This document shows, one piece after another, positions 1 through 13,458 of a stretch of DNA of 64,000 nucleotides. The stretch lies in the NCBI GenBank assembly GCA_023515745.1, contig JALECJ010000005.1, forward strand, positions 1,116,001 to 1,180,000, written 5' to 3'. Made by a program: the position numbers and the translations under genes. A model generated the notes under the pieces. That model saw only the letters and a program-made list of their open reading frames with translations. It did no database searches and was not told the DNA's origin. Source of the stretch: Amoeboaphelidium protococcarum (taxonomy: Eukaryota > Aphelidiomycota > Aphelidea). Each line of letters begins with the position of its first letter. The stretch's first letter is position 1.

Positions 1-1
1 C

Positions 2-499
2 ACTGAGAGCACTATTCCATCCCAGAGTTATATCAGCAATTCCACCTTGGCTTCACATTCTTGGATGAGTTCAGATGCTATGAACTCCAGCTCTATGCCG
101 TCCTCTTCGCCCTCCTCCAACAACTTTGCTTCCACCGCTCATACTGATGGTACCCCAGGACCGCATGCGGCGATGCAATAGCATAATGGGATGGATGGCC
201 GCGCATCTTTGAGTGCTCCGGAACATGGCAATGGCGCTGTTGATTTTGTCCATCAGACGCATGATGCCAGTATCCCACTGAAAGAGGACATCAGTCAGTA
301 GAGAACTGTAAAGCCTGATGATAGTGTTAGTGTTATGGCGGATGATTTGGCTCATCAATCTGGTGCTGGGAGAACTGTTGATGCTCTGACGCTGGTGCCT
401 TAGCGCAAGGGAGGATCATCTGGTTAGGAAAGTCCCAATAACAACAACAACAACACTGACAGCACGGAGAAGCTGAGTGTGAAAAACTTACTATGCTGA
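2..499 (+). CDS. C-terminal part of an unknown Ser/Asn-rich protein
   Basis: The frame is open from the window edge to TGA at 497-499, with several in-frame TAG codons read as Gln. The 165 visible residues are low complexity: Ser-rich runs, an Asn tract (NNNNNN) and many His and Asp. No catalytic or folded domain is visible. The last residues, KLSVKNLLC, look like a short conserved tail, but I do not recognise the family. Composition suggests a disordered regulatory protein. The start lies outside the window, so length and function cannot be judged. Confidence 0.6.
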
Positions 500-804
500 G
501 TCAGCTGGCTATTCTGGCAAGCATGATAAGTTGAACTTACCTACAATCTATATTTTAACATCTACATCGGAAGAAGGCTACCTACACACGTATCTATATA
601 TGGTATCTGCTAACCATTTCACTATAAATTAATATCCATTCAAGGGTAGCTTATCGCCGAGCTTTTAATCAATATCAATTTTAATAATAGCAGTTTTAAT
701 CTGGGTCAAATTTTAGTAATTATTGACGATAAGAGTAATATGAAATCAATGTTTTCATAGGGTCATCTTTTATATTTGACTTTTAAGTTTTAAAAGATAT
801 TGTA
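500..804. other. Intergenic, 3' ends of two converging genes
   Basis: AT-rich sequence between the TGA of the Ser-rich gene and the TGA of YIP1 on the other strand. It should hold both 3' UTRs and polyadenylation sites. I see no ORF or RNA gene in it. Confidence 0.5.
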
Positions 805-1665
805 TCAAAATATAGTGAGCATGGCAAATGCAGTGTAGAACAGTCCAACAGGATAACCAACAAGTAATCTCTAATCCTTCATACCCAGCACAGTGACAAA
901 CATAGTGGACGCGCTATACGTACACCATGCAATACTGAGCACGGCAAATATGAGACCAACCTAACCAACCACCTTCAAGAGTATAGACACACTGGACAGG
1001 ATGACCATCGGCAGCAAACAGTAACCGAGCACAGAGCTGGTCTTGTACCCATCTATACCATTCTCACTCATCAGGTTCAAGATCATCCACATGGACACAC
1101 ATCCAACCACGGCGAGTCCATACACGTATCCAAAGTGTACTTTACCACTCAGCAGAAGGAACGATCCAAATAGAATACAAAATACAATGGGTCCAGCAAG
1201 ATCCGTATCATCCATGATATGTCTATCTGGAGACCGAAATATATTAAGGACACTAACAGACTTGCTCCATATATGTGAGAAGTTTATACCTAATTCCTCC
1301 AGCAGAGGACTTTCATCAGCATACGCACCAGTACCGAACGGATGTCCAACAAATAACCGATCTTTCGGATCAATACCACCACCTCCACCCATTACACCGC
1401 TAATATTACCATTTACTCCACCACCCATGGGAAAATTGCCTTATGTGTTATACTACTATCCTTATTACTAATTCATCATCGACATTCCACTATTATAAAA
1501 TTACAATTAATCACTGCCATATCCAGCTTACTATTATCCTTGAGAGTAGTACTACTGCTACTACTGAGACTGAGGAGAAGTATTACTATCAAATATCACA
1601 GAATGAGCCGTACTCTACTAACTACCACTCATACTATTCTTCTAACTACCTGCTCCATAACTCAT
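805..1665 (-). CDS. YIP1: Yip1/YIPF5 family Golgi membrane protein
   Basis: A 286-aa protein with the YIP1/YIPF5 signature: SPLLEELGINFSHIW, then DLAGPIVFC and VLGYCLLPM, and a tail GYPVGLFYTAFAM. The family is a multispanning ER-Golgi membrane protein that binds Ypt/Rab GTPases and acts in COPII vesicle formation. The first ~95 residues are Gln-, Tyr- and Gly-rich, as in other family members, and most of these glutamines are TAA or TAG. The ATG at 1665 is the first after an upstream in-frame TGA. The C-terminal membrane segments lie beyond an in-frame TAG at 961 and are lost under the standard code. No intron is needed. Confidence 0.93.
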
Positions 1666-2280
1666 AATTTTTTTCTAACTCTACTAATTATGATGGTTTC
1701 AACAACTGGAATTGCTTGAAAACTTTAATATGAATTTTGAATGGAAAGAAGAGAATTATTTCTGAGCGCGTCCGTCGTGTTTGAAGTCGCCTCTTCTTTT
1801 CCGCTGTACAAATCTAATGCTGAATGTTTACGCGTTATATTCGAGCCATTTGTTAAAATATACATTATTTGACACAACAAGGAATGCTTAAAGGATGAGA
1901 TGTCATTATAACTGCTGTTTTGATCCTTGAAATTCTGGTACTGTCTAATTAATGATTGTCACATGCCTGCATTTGGTTAATGTGATCTTGTTTTAAAGAT
2001 GTCTTGTATGAGTTCTCACTGTGTTAGTGTGTATTGCAACTAGCAATTCTGCTATTACTCTGTAACTCAAGTGTGATAAACTTTCATACAATCACATGCG
2101 TATAATCATATTGCTGGCCTTGCTGAGAAACGGTTTTTGAAAATTACATGACGCGTGAAATCGCGTGCAAGTGAAACGCCTCTTCTCGTTTCAACAATTA
2201 CGGACGACTCTTAAAGGCGTTGGCGATTGATTTCTCTTCTTCTTCTCTCTCATATTTCATGCTGACATTGTACACATATG
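1666..2280. other. Intergenic, upstream of YIP1
   Basis: AT-rich non-coding sequence that must contain the YIP1 promoter on the minus strand. I see no ORF with coding-like codon use, no tRNA and no clear repeat. Confidence 0.4.
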
Positions 2281-3240
2281 CAGGTGGTGGTGGTACTGCG
2301 AGCAATCTGCGCCTTTAACTGAAAAGTCAGGCACTTAAGAAAAATACGATGGTAGTTCAATTGCTGATGTTGATGTGCAGTGTCTATATAAAATGGTGAT
2401 GCTTGCTTTAAACATGCTAAACGTATTATTCAACATGAACAAATATGCTCAAGGTGCAAATTCTACCCCACACTTACTCTTATCCCTCTGGCTCTACACA
2501 TTTACGAAAGTAAAATGTATATTGCTGGAGAATAGTGCGATTTTAGTGAAGCATCTAATGCTGAAACTACTTCTCTTACCGAGACTACTACTCTGTTTGG
2601 CGCCACCGCTGTGGCTAGAGTGTGCTATTCTGCTGCTGCTTGTTGGGCGTTCCAGAAGGCTCCATATTCCCGGACATCATTAATTCAGATGGCAATTGCC
2701 TGTCTAAGAGATCCATCGAGTATTAAGTTGTTGGCGTGGTCCTAGTAGCTTTGCATTTGCCTCTACTCCTCCACGGTATCAGGCTGTCAGCAATGGAAAT
2801 CATAAGAATAGAGCATGCACTTCGAAGGACCAAGACTCTTGGGCGAGTGCACTGCCATGAGAACGTTCTGATTACCTTCTAGCTAGCTTGCTGATACTCT
2901 GTTTTCTCATTCTGAGACTGATAATGATGCTGTTTTGGAAAGAAGGTTTCGGCTGCTGCCTTGTTTTCCTGAGTTTTAAACTAGCAGCCTCTCTTCTCGT
3001 TCGCCGGCTATATGAAGGAGCTGCGTCGGTAAGCTTTGAGGGTGGAGTCCGCTTGTGCTCCCGAGTCTGGCGCTCTGTGACTGAAGTGAGAACCTGGAAG
3101 ACTGACATTCTTCGGGATGCAAAGCCTGAAAACCTGTTTGGAAGTTAAATTGCCAAAGGAAAAGTGACGAAGAAGGTTCTTACGGTGATCGACTCTGATA
3201 TTTATAACGCGTCAGTCAATCTTTACTCCTCTGTCGTTAC
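2281..3240 (+). pseudogene. Coding-like patch with shifting frames, possibly a degraded gene
   Basis: Short stretches with coding-like codon use follow one another on the plus strand but do not join. One runs to about 2398 in the frame of codon 2345. The next, one frame back, is open from about 2401 to TGA 2869-2871 and encodes a Thr/Ala/Cys-rich segment (SNAETTSLTETTTLFG). The same frame is open again to about 3013. No ATG-to-TGA model covers them all and I recognise no domain. It may be a decayed gene, or a real gene whose introns I cannot place. Confidence 0.25.
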
Positions 3241-3541
3241 AGCCTGATTTTAATGCCATCATGATTTGTTGAGTTCAATACATACGGCGTTCACCTGAGT
3301 TCTATTTTCTTTACTACTTTTATCTTGATCCTCACTGTGATGACGTCCCATCTCAGATATCCAATGATCTACAAAGGTCCATTAGTCATCATAAGTAACT
3401 TGGAAAGGACATCACGTTAAGACTTCTTATATGCAATTGTTTATCGAAATGCTAATACTACAAAGCCATAAAACGAAAGAAATGTATGGAAACTGAACTA
3501 ATCCCGAGTATTATTAAATTTATCTGCATGACGCAGATTTC

Positions 3542-5293
<1,752 letters not shown>

Positions 5294-6086
5294 TCGCCGT
5301 TCGTTCGTTCTCCTGACTAGAACCAGACCAGCGCCGCCACCTTTTGCCTTTGTGTGACTGTGAAATCTGGAGAAGAAGACGCGCGCGCGATCGTTCTCTT
5401 GTTTCGTGCGTTGTTAAGGGGCGTTTAAACTGTTCGTGTGTGTGTGATTCACCGCTATGTACTCTCTTTAGTGGTTGCTCGCTGATCGTTCTGATTGATT
5501 GCCTTATCTGGCGCCTCTTTTGTTAACTGGCACTCGTGATGATTTCCTTTGTTTTATTGAGTTTTATTGAAAAACACTCAAAGTTCAACTGGCTTATTTC
5601 TTTAAGAGCCGATACTCTGTTAGATAGTGAAGTGTGTAATGGTGTTATCATCAATCCTTTTTTCAATATTGTATTATAATGAGTTGAATGGGAAATTTGT
5701 GCGATTTTTGCTTGTAAATCTTAACAAGAACTTATTTTTATTATTATTGCAGCCGTGTCATTGTTGAAACACGCTTGCTGCTGTAAGGCATTACCATTAC
5801 GCTACATAGTTATTTAATATTTTTGCGTTGTTTTGAGAATAAGAATGCTGTAACTCTTCCATTCGTTAATGCAGCAAATATTGTCTGCAGAGAGAGCATT
5901 TGAAGCAAACCGATCTCAGTTGTCTCTCCACCAATTTCAGCGAGAGTTCTTCGGGCAGATTTGATTTTTCCTTTCTATGCCCACACTATTTGTGCCCACT
6001 TGCGAAAGTTTTACTCTTTTTTTACTCTAAGTCAATTAACAGTTTTCCGACCCGGTAAACTAAGTCGTATAGTAAAAACTATAATT
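5294..6086. other. Divergent promoter region between UGP1 and the RRM gene
   Basis: This 0.8-kb gap separates two divergent genes. Around 5370-5420 it has CpG-rich sequence with a run of alternating GC, likely promoter DNA. The last ~130 bp before 6087 are open in frame with the RRM gene, but the family start is MSLFVARM, so I treat this as 5' UTR. A 5'-UTR intron is possible but I cannot define it. Confidence 0.4.
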
Positions 6087-7082
6087 ATGAGCTTATTCGT
6101 GGCGAGAATGGGCAGGGAGGTGACCAGCGAGCAGCTGAGAGAGCAGTTTGAAAAGTTTGGACCAATGTCGCGCTGTGATGTTATCCCCGGTAAAGGTTAT
6201 GGCTTTGTGAACTATGAGAGCGAGGAGGATGCAAAGAAGGCTTTGGATGCGCTGAATGGTTCCTCTACCGTTCTTGGTACTGGCATTTTGGTTGACTTTG
6301 CAAGAGGAGAAAGGAGACCAATGGGAGATCCTGCGCACCGTTCGGATCGAGGCTGTTTTAATTGTGGTAGAACTAATCACTTTGCCAGAGATTGTCGTGA
6401 ACCTCCCTCTGGAGATGGTGGTGGACGTGGTGGAAGAATGCCGCCGCCTCCTGCTGGCGCGTATGATAGAGGATACCCAGAAGGACCGCCCCTGTATAGA
6501 TATGATGATCGCCCGATGCCTTATGGTGGTGGCGGCGGTGGTTATGGTCGCGAAAGATCTCGCTCACCCGGTGCTGCCCGTGGTGGTGGTTATGGCGGTC
6601 CTAGAGGTGGAAGCAGAGGAGGCGACTATTATCCTGGTGGCTATGATGATAGAATGGGCGGAGGTTATGGTGCTCCTGGAGGCAGAGGAGGCGACTATGG
6701 TGGTAATGGTGCGAGAGACTATCCGCCGCCTCCAAGACGATACGATGACAGACCGCCTAGAAGATTTGAGGAAGGGCCTCCACCATCGTCATCTTCTTAC
6801 GGCAGAAGAGATCCGCCTCCTCCTGCAAGAGAGAACGGTGGCCGTTTTGATAGAAGACCAAGTTATGGTGACCGTCCGGGAGATGAAAGACGTTCCAGTC
6901 GTGATATGAATGATGATCGTGTCAGATCTCCAGCTGCTGCTCTGGACAATGGAAATAATAGCAATGACAATGGCAATCATAAAGACTCATCCGCAATGCA
7001 AGAGGACATTAAGCCTGTAGATTTAAAAGAGAAAGCCGGCTGGGGAGACATGGCTAAAGCTGATAGCGGACCAGCTTGGTGA
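6087..7082 (+). CDS. RNA-binding protein: RRM, CCHC zinc knuckle and RGG-rich tail
   Basis: A 331-aa protein. Residues 1-75 form one RRM (RNP2 LFVARM, RNP1 KGYGFVNY). A CCHC knuckle, CFNCGRTNHFARDC, follows near 90-103, then a long low-complexity tail rich in Gly, Arg, Tyr, Asp and Pro with RGG and RDYPPP blocks and one RSRSP. The layout is that of SRSF7 or RSZ-type splicing factors and related hnRNP proteins, so a role in pre-mRNA splicing or mRNA packaging is likely. The exact orthologue cannot be named. The gene lacks TAA/TAG codons, so it is fully open even with the standard code. Confidence 0.85.
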   Translation: MSLFVARMGREVTSEQLREQFEKFGPMSRCDVIPGKGYGFVNYESEEDAKKALDALNGSSTVLGTGILVDFARGERRPMGDPAHRSDRGCFNCGRTNHFARDCREPPSGDGGGRGGRMPPPPAGAYDRGYPEGPPLYRYDDRPMPYGGGGGGYGRERSRSPGAARGGGYGGPRGGSRGGDYYPGGYDDRMGGGYGAPGGRGGDYGGNGARDYPPPPRRYDDRPPRRFEEGPPPSSSSYGRRDPPPPARENGGRFDRRPSYGDRPGDERRSSRDMNDDRVRSPAAALDNGNNSNDNGNHKDSSAMQEDIKPVDLKEKAGWGDMAKADSGPAW

Positions 7083-7145
7083 TTATAAATGTACTTTCAC
7101 TAAATATATAAAGGACTTTTCTATTATAAGCGTATTTGTTTGAAT

Positions 7146-7391
7146 ATGGATCATCCACAGCAACCAGCAAATGCGCAGCATGAGTATTGCTTTTGTCTGC
7201 GCGCATTCTAATGGCTAGGCACTGGCTCGCGCGGCCTTACTTAGAGTTAACCGAGCAATTTCTCAGTTAAAATGGAACAGCACAACTAGTCGCCAACTTA
7301 AGCATATTTGAAATTTACTTGGACATACTATATCGACCATACTGAATCATCTAAAGCAGTCGCGAATACGCAAAATGAGTTTTAATGTTGA
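7146..7391 (+). CDS. Small ORF of doubtful reality
   Basis: An ATG-to-TGA frame of 81 aa in the gap between the RRM gene and DUS3, starting MDHPQQPANAQHEYC. It uses several TAA/TAG codons as Gln. No domain is recognisable, and with one stop codon such frames arise easily by chance. The rest of the gap (7083-7536) appears non-coding and should contain the DUS3 promoter. Confidence 0.15.
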
Positions 7392-7536
7392 CGGTGCAGG
7401 GTATAAAATATAAAATATCTCGCCTCGGAAATTTTTATAGAATCGGACAGCGAACGCAGTAGGCAACTTTGATCCTTTTTCGCAATCATTATCCCTTTGA
7501 ATATAAAAAATACTATCTTAAATCTAAAGATTAAAT

Positions 7537-9231
7537 ATGACTTTGGATTTTAATATTAAAGTAGATCCGCAGCGACCGCAGTTGGATACAGCGCCTATTA
7601 AGCCGGAGTTTGTATTGCCAAAAATTACTGTTGCTGCTGCTCTACCAGAAGATACTACAACAATCAATGATCAAGGCAAAGAGCAGCCACCAGCTGATAA
7701 GAAACGCGGTCAGAATAAGAAGAGATAATTTGAGTACAATGATAGCAAGGAGTATGATCTATGTAATAAAATGGCCTTCAATCTGAATTGCGAAGGGCAA
7801 AACTGTAAAGGAGGTCACGATCTCGATGAGTATCTCCGCAGTAGAGCAGAGGATATTGGCGATGTGTGTCCCAACTATGAGACTTTTGGTTAATGCAAAT
7901 ATGGTATTAAATGCCGATTCCACAAGCAGCACACTGATCCAGAGACCAAAAAGTAGTTGAATAAGAAAGTTAATGAAGAAGTGCTGGAGTAATCTAAGAC
8001 AGCGAACGTGGTGGAACGCGATCTGCTATCTAAATTGCGCCAGCGTTAGTACAAGTTCGATCGTTATGATCAATTGCCAAAGTTTATGCACAATAAAGAT
8101 GGCACACAGGAGTAGATTTTGGAATATATTGGTGCAATAGATTTGGAAGCTTAGCATGGCGGTAAGAGGATTGATTTCGCTGGCAAGACTTATCTCGCGC
8201 CATTGACCACAGTGGGTAATCTTCCTTTTAGACGTCTATGTAAGGATTTTGGTGTGGATATCACATGCTCAGAGATGGCCATGTCCGATCAACTGCTAAA
8301 GGGATCACCGTCTGAGTGGGCTCTGTTAAAGAGACACGCGTCCGAAGACTTGTACGGTATTCAGATCTGTGGTGGTCATGCTGATGTTCTGGCAAGGAGT
8401 GTGGAGGTGATATGCAAGGAGCTGGAAGTGGATTTCATAGATATCAACCAGGGATGTCCAATAGATTTAGTATTTTAAAAGTAGCAGGGATCTGGTATGT
8501 TCTCACGTCCCAACAAGATGTTCAAGTCTCTGGCGTGTATTTCCGCAGTGTCCACTGTTCCTGTGACTGCAAAATTTAGAACTGGCATCTACTCGGACAA
8601 GAATACGGCACACAAGTATCTGGACATATACTCCAAGTTGGGCTACTCTCTCTGTACGATGCATGGACGTAGTAGATAATAGAGATACTCCAGATTGGCG
8701 GACTGGGATTATATTGATCAGGTTGCGCGTGAGGCTTAAGCGGATTATGGACTACAATTCTTTGGCAATGGCGACGTCCTGTCATATGAAGAGTATCAGC
8801 ATCGTCTGGATACTACCAATGCCGATGGAGTTATGATCGGACGTGGTGCTCTGGTAAAGCCATGGATATTCACAGAGATCAAGGAGAGGCGCATATGGGA
8901 TATTTCTGCGAGTGAGCGCTTTGATATGATGAAGAAGTTTGCAGAGTATGGTCTGACGCATTATGGCTCTGACACGCAGGGTGTTAACAAGACCAGAAGA
9001 TTTATGTTGGAGTTTTAGAGTTTCCATTGCAGGTACATTCCTGTGGGATTGATGGAAGTTTTGCCTCAGAAGATGAATGAGAAGCCACCTCGATTTTGTG
9101 GCAGAAATGAGTTGGAGACTCTTATGGCATCAGATCATGCAGCAGATTGGATCAAATTGACAGAGATGATTTTAGGCAAAGCCAATGAGGATTTCGTATT
9201 TGTTCCCAAACACAAGTCTGCCGCTTACTGA
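7537..9231 (+). CDS. DUS3: tRNA-dihydrouridine(47) synthase (NAD(P)+)
   Basis: A flavoenzyme that reduces U47 in the variable loop of tRNAs. The protein has 564 aa and is uninterrupted. Cys/His clusters near residues 75-130 (including [15 protein letters not shown]) match the CCCH zinc fingers of the Dus3 branch. The FMN-binding TIM-barrel follows: [11 protein letters not shown] near residue 303 contains the catalytic Cys; FGNGDVLS and [15 protein letters not shown] are the phosphate-binding end of the barrel. The codons after CPIDLVF are TAA AAG TAG CAG, where relatives have Lys and Gly, a clear case of read-through as Gln. The C-terminal helical domain ends in KHKSAAY. Confidence 0.95.
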
Positions 9232-9303
9232 CCCAGATTTAAGGTGATTTTTTATTAAAAAAGACTTCATTTAGGTACATTGACTGTTATCACAGATTTA
9301 TAA

Positions 9304-11129
9304 TCACCAAATCATCTTTTAAACGTGGTCAATTTTGCGATTAGTCTTTTTGATGAATCCCAAGTAATTGAATTCCAATACAAGCCTTAGGAATCTAGCA
9401 TAGAGATGCTTGTTGACGTCGCATGCTTCCTCAGAGTCATTGTTGCCCACCATGGTTGCAAAAGATACGTACCAGTCATGTAAGTTGATAAGTTTACCAC
9501 TTTCCAGGTAGATTTTGTATGCCGCGTACCAGTCTTCTACACCAACACTATTGCCTTCTGGATTCAAGTACCCTCTTGGATGGAGCATCGCCACGTGTAA
9601 ATGTTTTCTATACTGCGGATTGAATGTTTACTACAGTAGTTGCACATTATCAAAGACGGACAATTGATATAACCAATTCTATCTAATTTGGATGATTGAC
9701 TACTTCCAAAAGAGCTACACCGTTGATATGAACGATTTGAACTACGTTGCAATTCCGTCGACATCACACTATAGTAAAGCATTTGCTTATTCACACAGAT
9801 TGTCATCAAATCCAGCAAATCTATCCTTCAACTACACGACAGCATGACAAAACTTGAACAGCTTTTCGCCAGTTAGATATTTAATAAATGATACCAACTA
9901 ATTGAATGTACTGCGTTAAATAAATCCAGGAGACACAGCTTCCACTAGAAAATCTGCGAATTATTCAGGACATTATTGTATTGCTGCATTCTCTTCAAAG
10001 AGTGAGCGCAACTAGAAGAGCAATATTACAGTGGCACAGAAATTGGCTCTTAGAGGTCCAAACTAGATCATTTACTTTATAAGAAATTGCTTTAGCTAAT
10101 CATCGTCATTTAGCAATGTATCTGCCAGAGTGATAGTAGATGTATCATTGACCATTTTACTGATCAATTCTCGAAACTATACAGACATTCTTATTCTATC
10201 AAGAGGCAAATTCTATGCGATAGATTTCTGATCCATTTCAGAGGTGTCATATAGAGTCAAATTACAGCCGCTATAACTCTGAGACATTAAAGTATACTGC
10301 AACAATTTATGAAGCTTTTCAACTGGAAGAAGACTCTATCTGGATGTGTCCACGATAAACTTTGTAGAATCATGAGATAAATTGACAAGTCCACCAAGAC
10401 CACTTTCAGTATCACAAGTACATAACCATAATTCTTGCATAATCTCGTCAATGAGTTCACCTTTGGACGACAAACTGAAAGTCTCCACCTGGATAAGACT
10501 AAAAACTGAGTGAGATACCAGAGTGGTAAACGATGAAGTCAAATCACAGCCAATTATCAAATTCAGCCCCAAAGATTACTTCAGCTTGTGTATAATGTAA
10601 ATAACGCGCTCCAACACCACGGTCTACATGGATTCAACGTTACTCAGAATAATTACCAGCTTCTACTCGCAAGACACCATATGCTATTATAACAAATCGT
10701 CAATGGATGAAATATTAGCAGAGTCAGATATCAATTATTATCCAAAACTTTTCAATACACTCTTGATATTTCCACAATTACTTTCATCCAAGAGGATACA
10801 CTTGAACTGCAGTTGATCTAAACGGCTCACAATGTCCCGAATGAGCAGAGCGTCACTTGAAACAATCGCCGTGTGAACGTCCGTCGACTCTGCGTCTTCA
10901 GTCTCCAAGTAGGCCAGTACAGACTCTGCCACACCTTACGAATACTTTCCCAAGACATTCTACATTACCTAGTGCAATGACATTCAATTTGATGGTAATA
11001 CGGTAAAAGATGTTATCTCACATTGAATACATTGTCAAGAGACTCCAGTCCTAGTTGTAAAAGTTGTTCTTGACTCGGTGACAAGGTATCAACAGAGGGC
11101 TGCTGAGATGGCCCAGATTAACCTCCCAT
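9304..11129 (-). CDS. ORC3: Origin recognition complex subunit 3
   Basis: A 590-aa subunit of the six-protein complex that marks replication origins and loads MCM. The C-terminal winged-helix region is diagnostic: KLINLHDWYVSFATMV, ARFLRLVLEFNYLGFIK, then a tail DHVQKMIW close to the animal ORC3 ending. The N-terminal part is more diverged. One intron of 53 nt (10969-11021, GTGAGA..CACTAG on the minus strand) joins ESLDNVFN to VMQNVLGKY. Without it the N-terminus is in another frame, and with it the coding length divides by three. The start is ATG at 11129. Confidence 0.85.
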
Positions 11130-11546
11130 TTTGATTTTATTTCTGTAGATACTAAATCCACTAGCCATAGACTTGATGTACTTTTTAAATATCAATTCTT
11201 GTGATACAAGACTTTAGGGTAATTAAAATGGGCACACCTACGTACAACGTAATTGAAACAAAAGCAGTACGGTACGCGGAACAACCAACGGTCAGTTAGT
11301 CAGTCGCTGCTGCATTGAAAGGAGAGGCGTTTTACCAAAATTTGTTTCTGTGGCGCGTTTTCATTTAAACTGAGCGCTTTGGCTCTGAGTCCTTTAAAGT
11401 GGGGATGAATGCATGGTCCAAACATATCAATGAAACGCTGGAAATTCTCTCATTACGACTAGATTAAGCAGATTGAAAAGTCGCGCCTAATACTAATTAA
11501 CCTGTCTCGAATCAGCCTTACCATGATTATAAATAGTGTAATATAT
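11130..11546. other. Intergenic, ORC3 promoter and SNX4 3' end
   Basis: AT-rich sequence between the ORC3 start and the SNX4 stop, both on the minus strand. It should hold the ORC3 promoter and SNX4 3' UTR. No ORF or RNA gene is seen. Confidence 0.4.
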
Positions 11547-13229
11547 TCATTATTTCAGCTACAAGGATTCTAGCAATTACTGAGATACAGCCTGGGCATT
11601 CCGGCAAGCCTGCAGATTCGCTTGAACCAAGTCTTTGAGCATCGTTCGCAACTCTTTGGCACGCACACCATCCTAGCCGTAATACTTTTAGAATTCTGCA
11701 ATCACCTCCTTATTGAATTGCAAAGAACAAGTGTTGGCCACGTCGACAGCCTTCTCCAATTCACCAATCTTGGCCTCAACTTTCACCAATCGCTCCGCTT
11801 TGATCTAGGCCGGAGTGGCTCCCTTCATCTCTTCAACCTTGTCCTTGAGAAATTTCGAGATTGCTCCAGCACTGGCGCTGCTTCTGATACCTGATGCTCC
11901 ACTACTGCCGATGCCGCCACTATAGCCAGATAATCTACTCTTTTCTGCGCGCAACTCTGCCAGATAATCACTAAGACTCTCAAATTCAATCTGCTTCTAA
12001 TCACGAACTTTCAAGACATCTTTAATACTCTCACCGAACCCAATTTAATCTTTCAATACCAACTCGACATTCAGCTCCTGTTCAGAGGAGAGTAGCTGAA
12101 TTTCATTCTAAAGCTATGAAGCCATTACGGAAGACTCTTTGCAGTAGGATTTCAACTAATTACCCGCACACTCAACTGGAACATTATCGTCACCGAATTC
12201 TGACATTGCAGTGGCAAATGAACCATAATCTTCAGACAGTTCAGCTTGCACTTTAATCAACTTGGTGAACACCTTATCCAACGATGACACACCATCAGTG
12301 AATGTATCAATATCCTTATGCATATTCAGAAATTACTCTTCGGGCTTCTTGACTTTGGCAAATGCATTGACAAAATAGTCAGATACATTGTCCATAATCT
12401 TGCCCTTTTCCTCACCACCAACACCACCGCTTTTGCTCATTATAGCGGCAGAATCAAAATGATCCAAAGACAAAAACTTCTTCACACCATCACTACTTCC
12501 CAGCATGGTATGCTCAAGTAGTCTACAGAGAAATCTCTCCAAAGACACGCGTCGCTTCTCGATAAACTCTTCACTGAATCTGTCCAAGTACTCTAATCTC
12601 TACTTGGATGGAAGCGGAGGTATAACATACTATGGATACCGCTCTCTCAACACACTATACAAAGCATTAAAATCGCCATAGCGTCTCTTCACAGCACCAT
12701 ATGGTGAAGTTACAGTGTATGAGATATAGCTATTGAGACCATCTCCGCACTTTTCCGGGTTACTCAATTGCACTTTACCGGAGCGCTAAGAACTAGCAGC
12801 GGCTCGTCTAAACTCCGCCTTTGCTTTCTATTTTACGGGTGATCCTTATTACTATTGATTTTATACATTAGGAGCTGTATTCTAGGATGAAGCTGCAGTC
12901 TTGGAACTAGCCTTGTCTTCATCAATCTAGACATCTTACAAAGGATCAACATTACCAACTGAATTATCGCCAACTTCATCTTCACTAGCGGCACCTGGTA
13001 GCTACCTGTTAAAAGTCTGTGGTTCGTTCTGTAAAGCATAACCTTATCCTGCAGACGGTGAAGCAATAGGAGGAGATAATTATTCATAGTGAGACGCAAA
13101 TGGATTAATCTCCTCTTCATCAAAGTGATTCTATTACTATTACTGGGCACTATTTAGAGCTGAGGCTGTCAGAAACGCTTCATTCAACGGATCATCTCCA
13201 TTCTCTTCATGTTACTACCAGCCGTCCAT
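11547..13229 (-). CDS. SNX4: Sorting nexin 4 / Atg24-like PX-BAR protein
   Basis: A 560-aa endosomal membrane-bending protein. The first ~170 residues are acidic and Gln-rich with NPFAS and DDPLN motifs. A PX domain follows (about 180-300) with KRRYGDFNALYSVL, the proline-rich VIPPLPSKQ and FIEKRRVSLERFL, the phosphoinositide-3-phosphate pocket. A long helical BAR region fills 320-550, ending in a Gln-rich tail. In yeast, Snx4 recycles Snc1 and acts in selective autophagy. The PX sequence fits SNX4 better than SNX1, but SNX7/30 cannot be excluded. It is uninterrupted. The GSSGASGIRSSASAG stretch is a low-complexity insert in the BAR region. Confidence 0.85.
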
Positions 13230-13458
13230 ATTTATTACTAAATTATTATTGCTTCTTTAAAGTTATATATTCTTCAATAATTAAAAAGGACAAGGTTGAC
13301 TTTAAACGTTAGTTCTAATGATGAAGATATGAAGGAAGAAGAGCGAAGAGCAACGAGAAGAAATTTGATTTTTCTCAACTTTAGTGGCGATTAGTCAATC
13401 TTGTAAGTAGATCTACCTGTAGTTGATCTAAATAAGTAAAACTTCTAAATTAATAATA

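Noticed and set aside
5961-6086. N-terminal extension of the RRM protein
   Set aside because: The frame is open but has no conserved residues, and the RRM family start fits the ATG at 6087.
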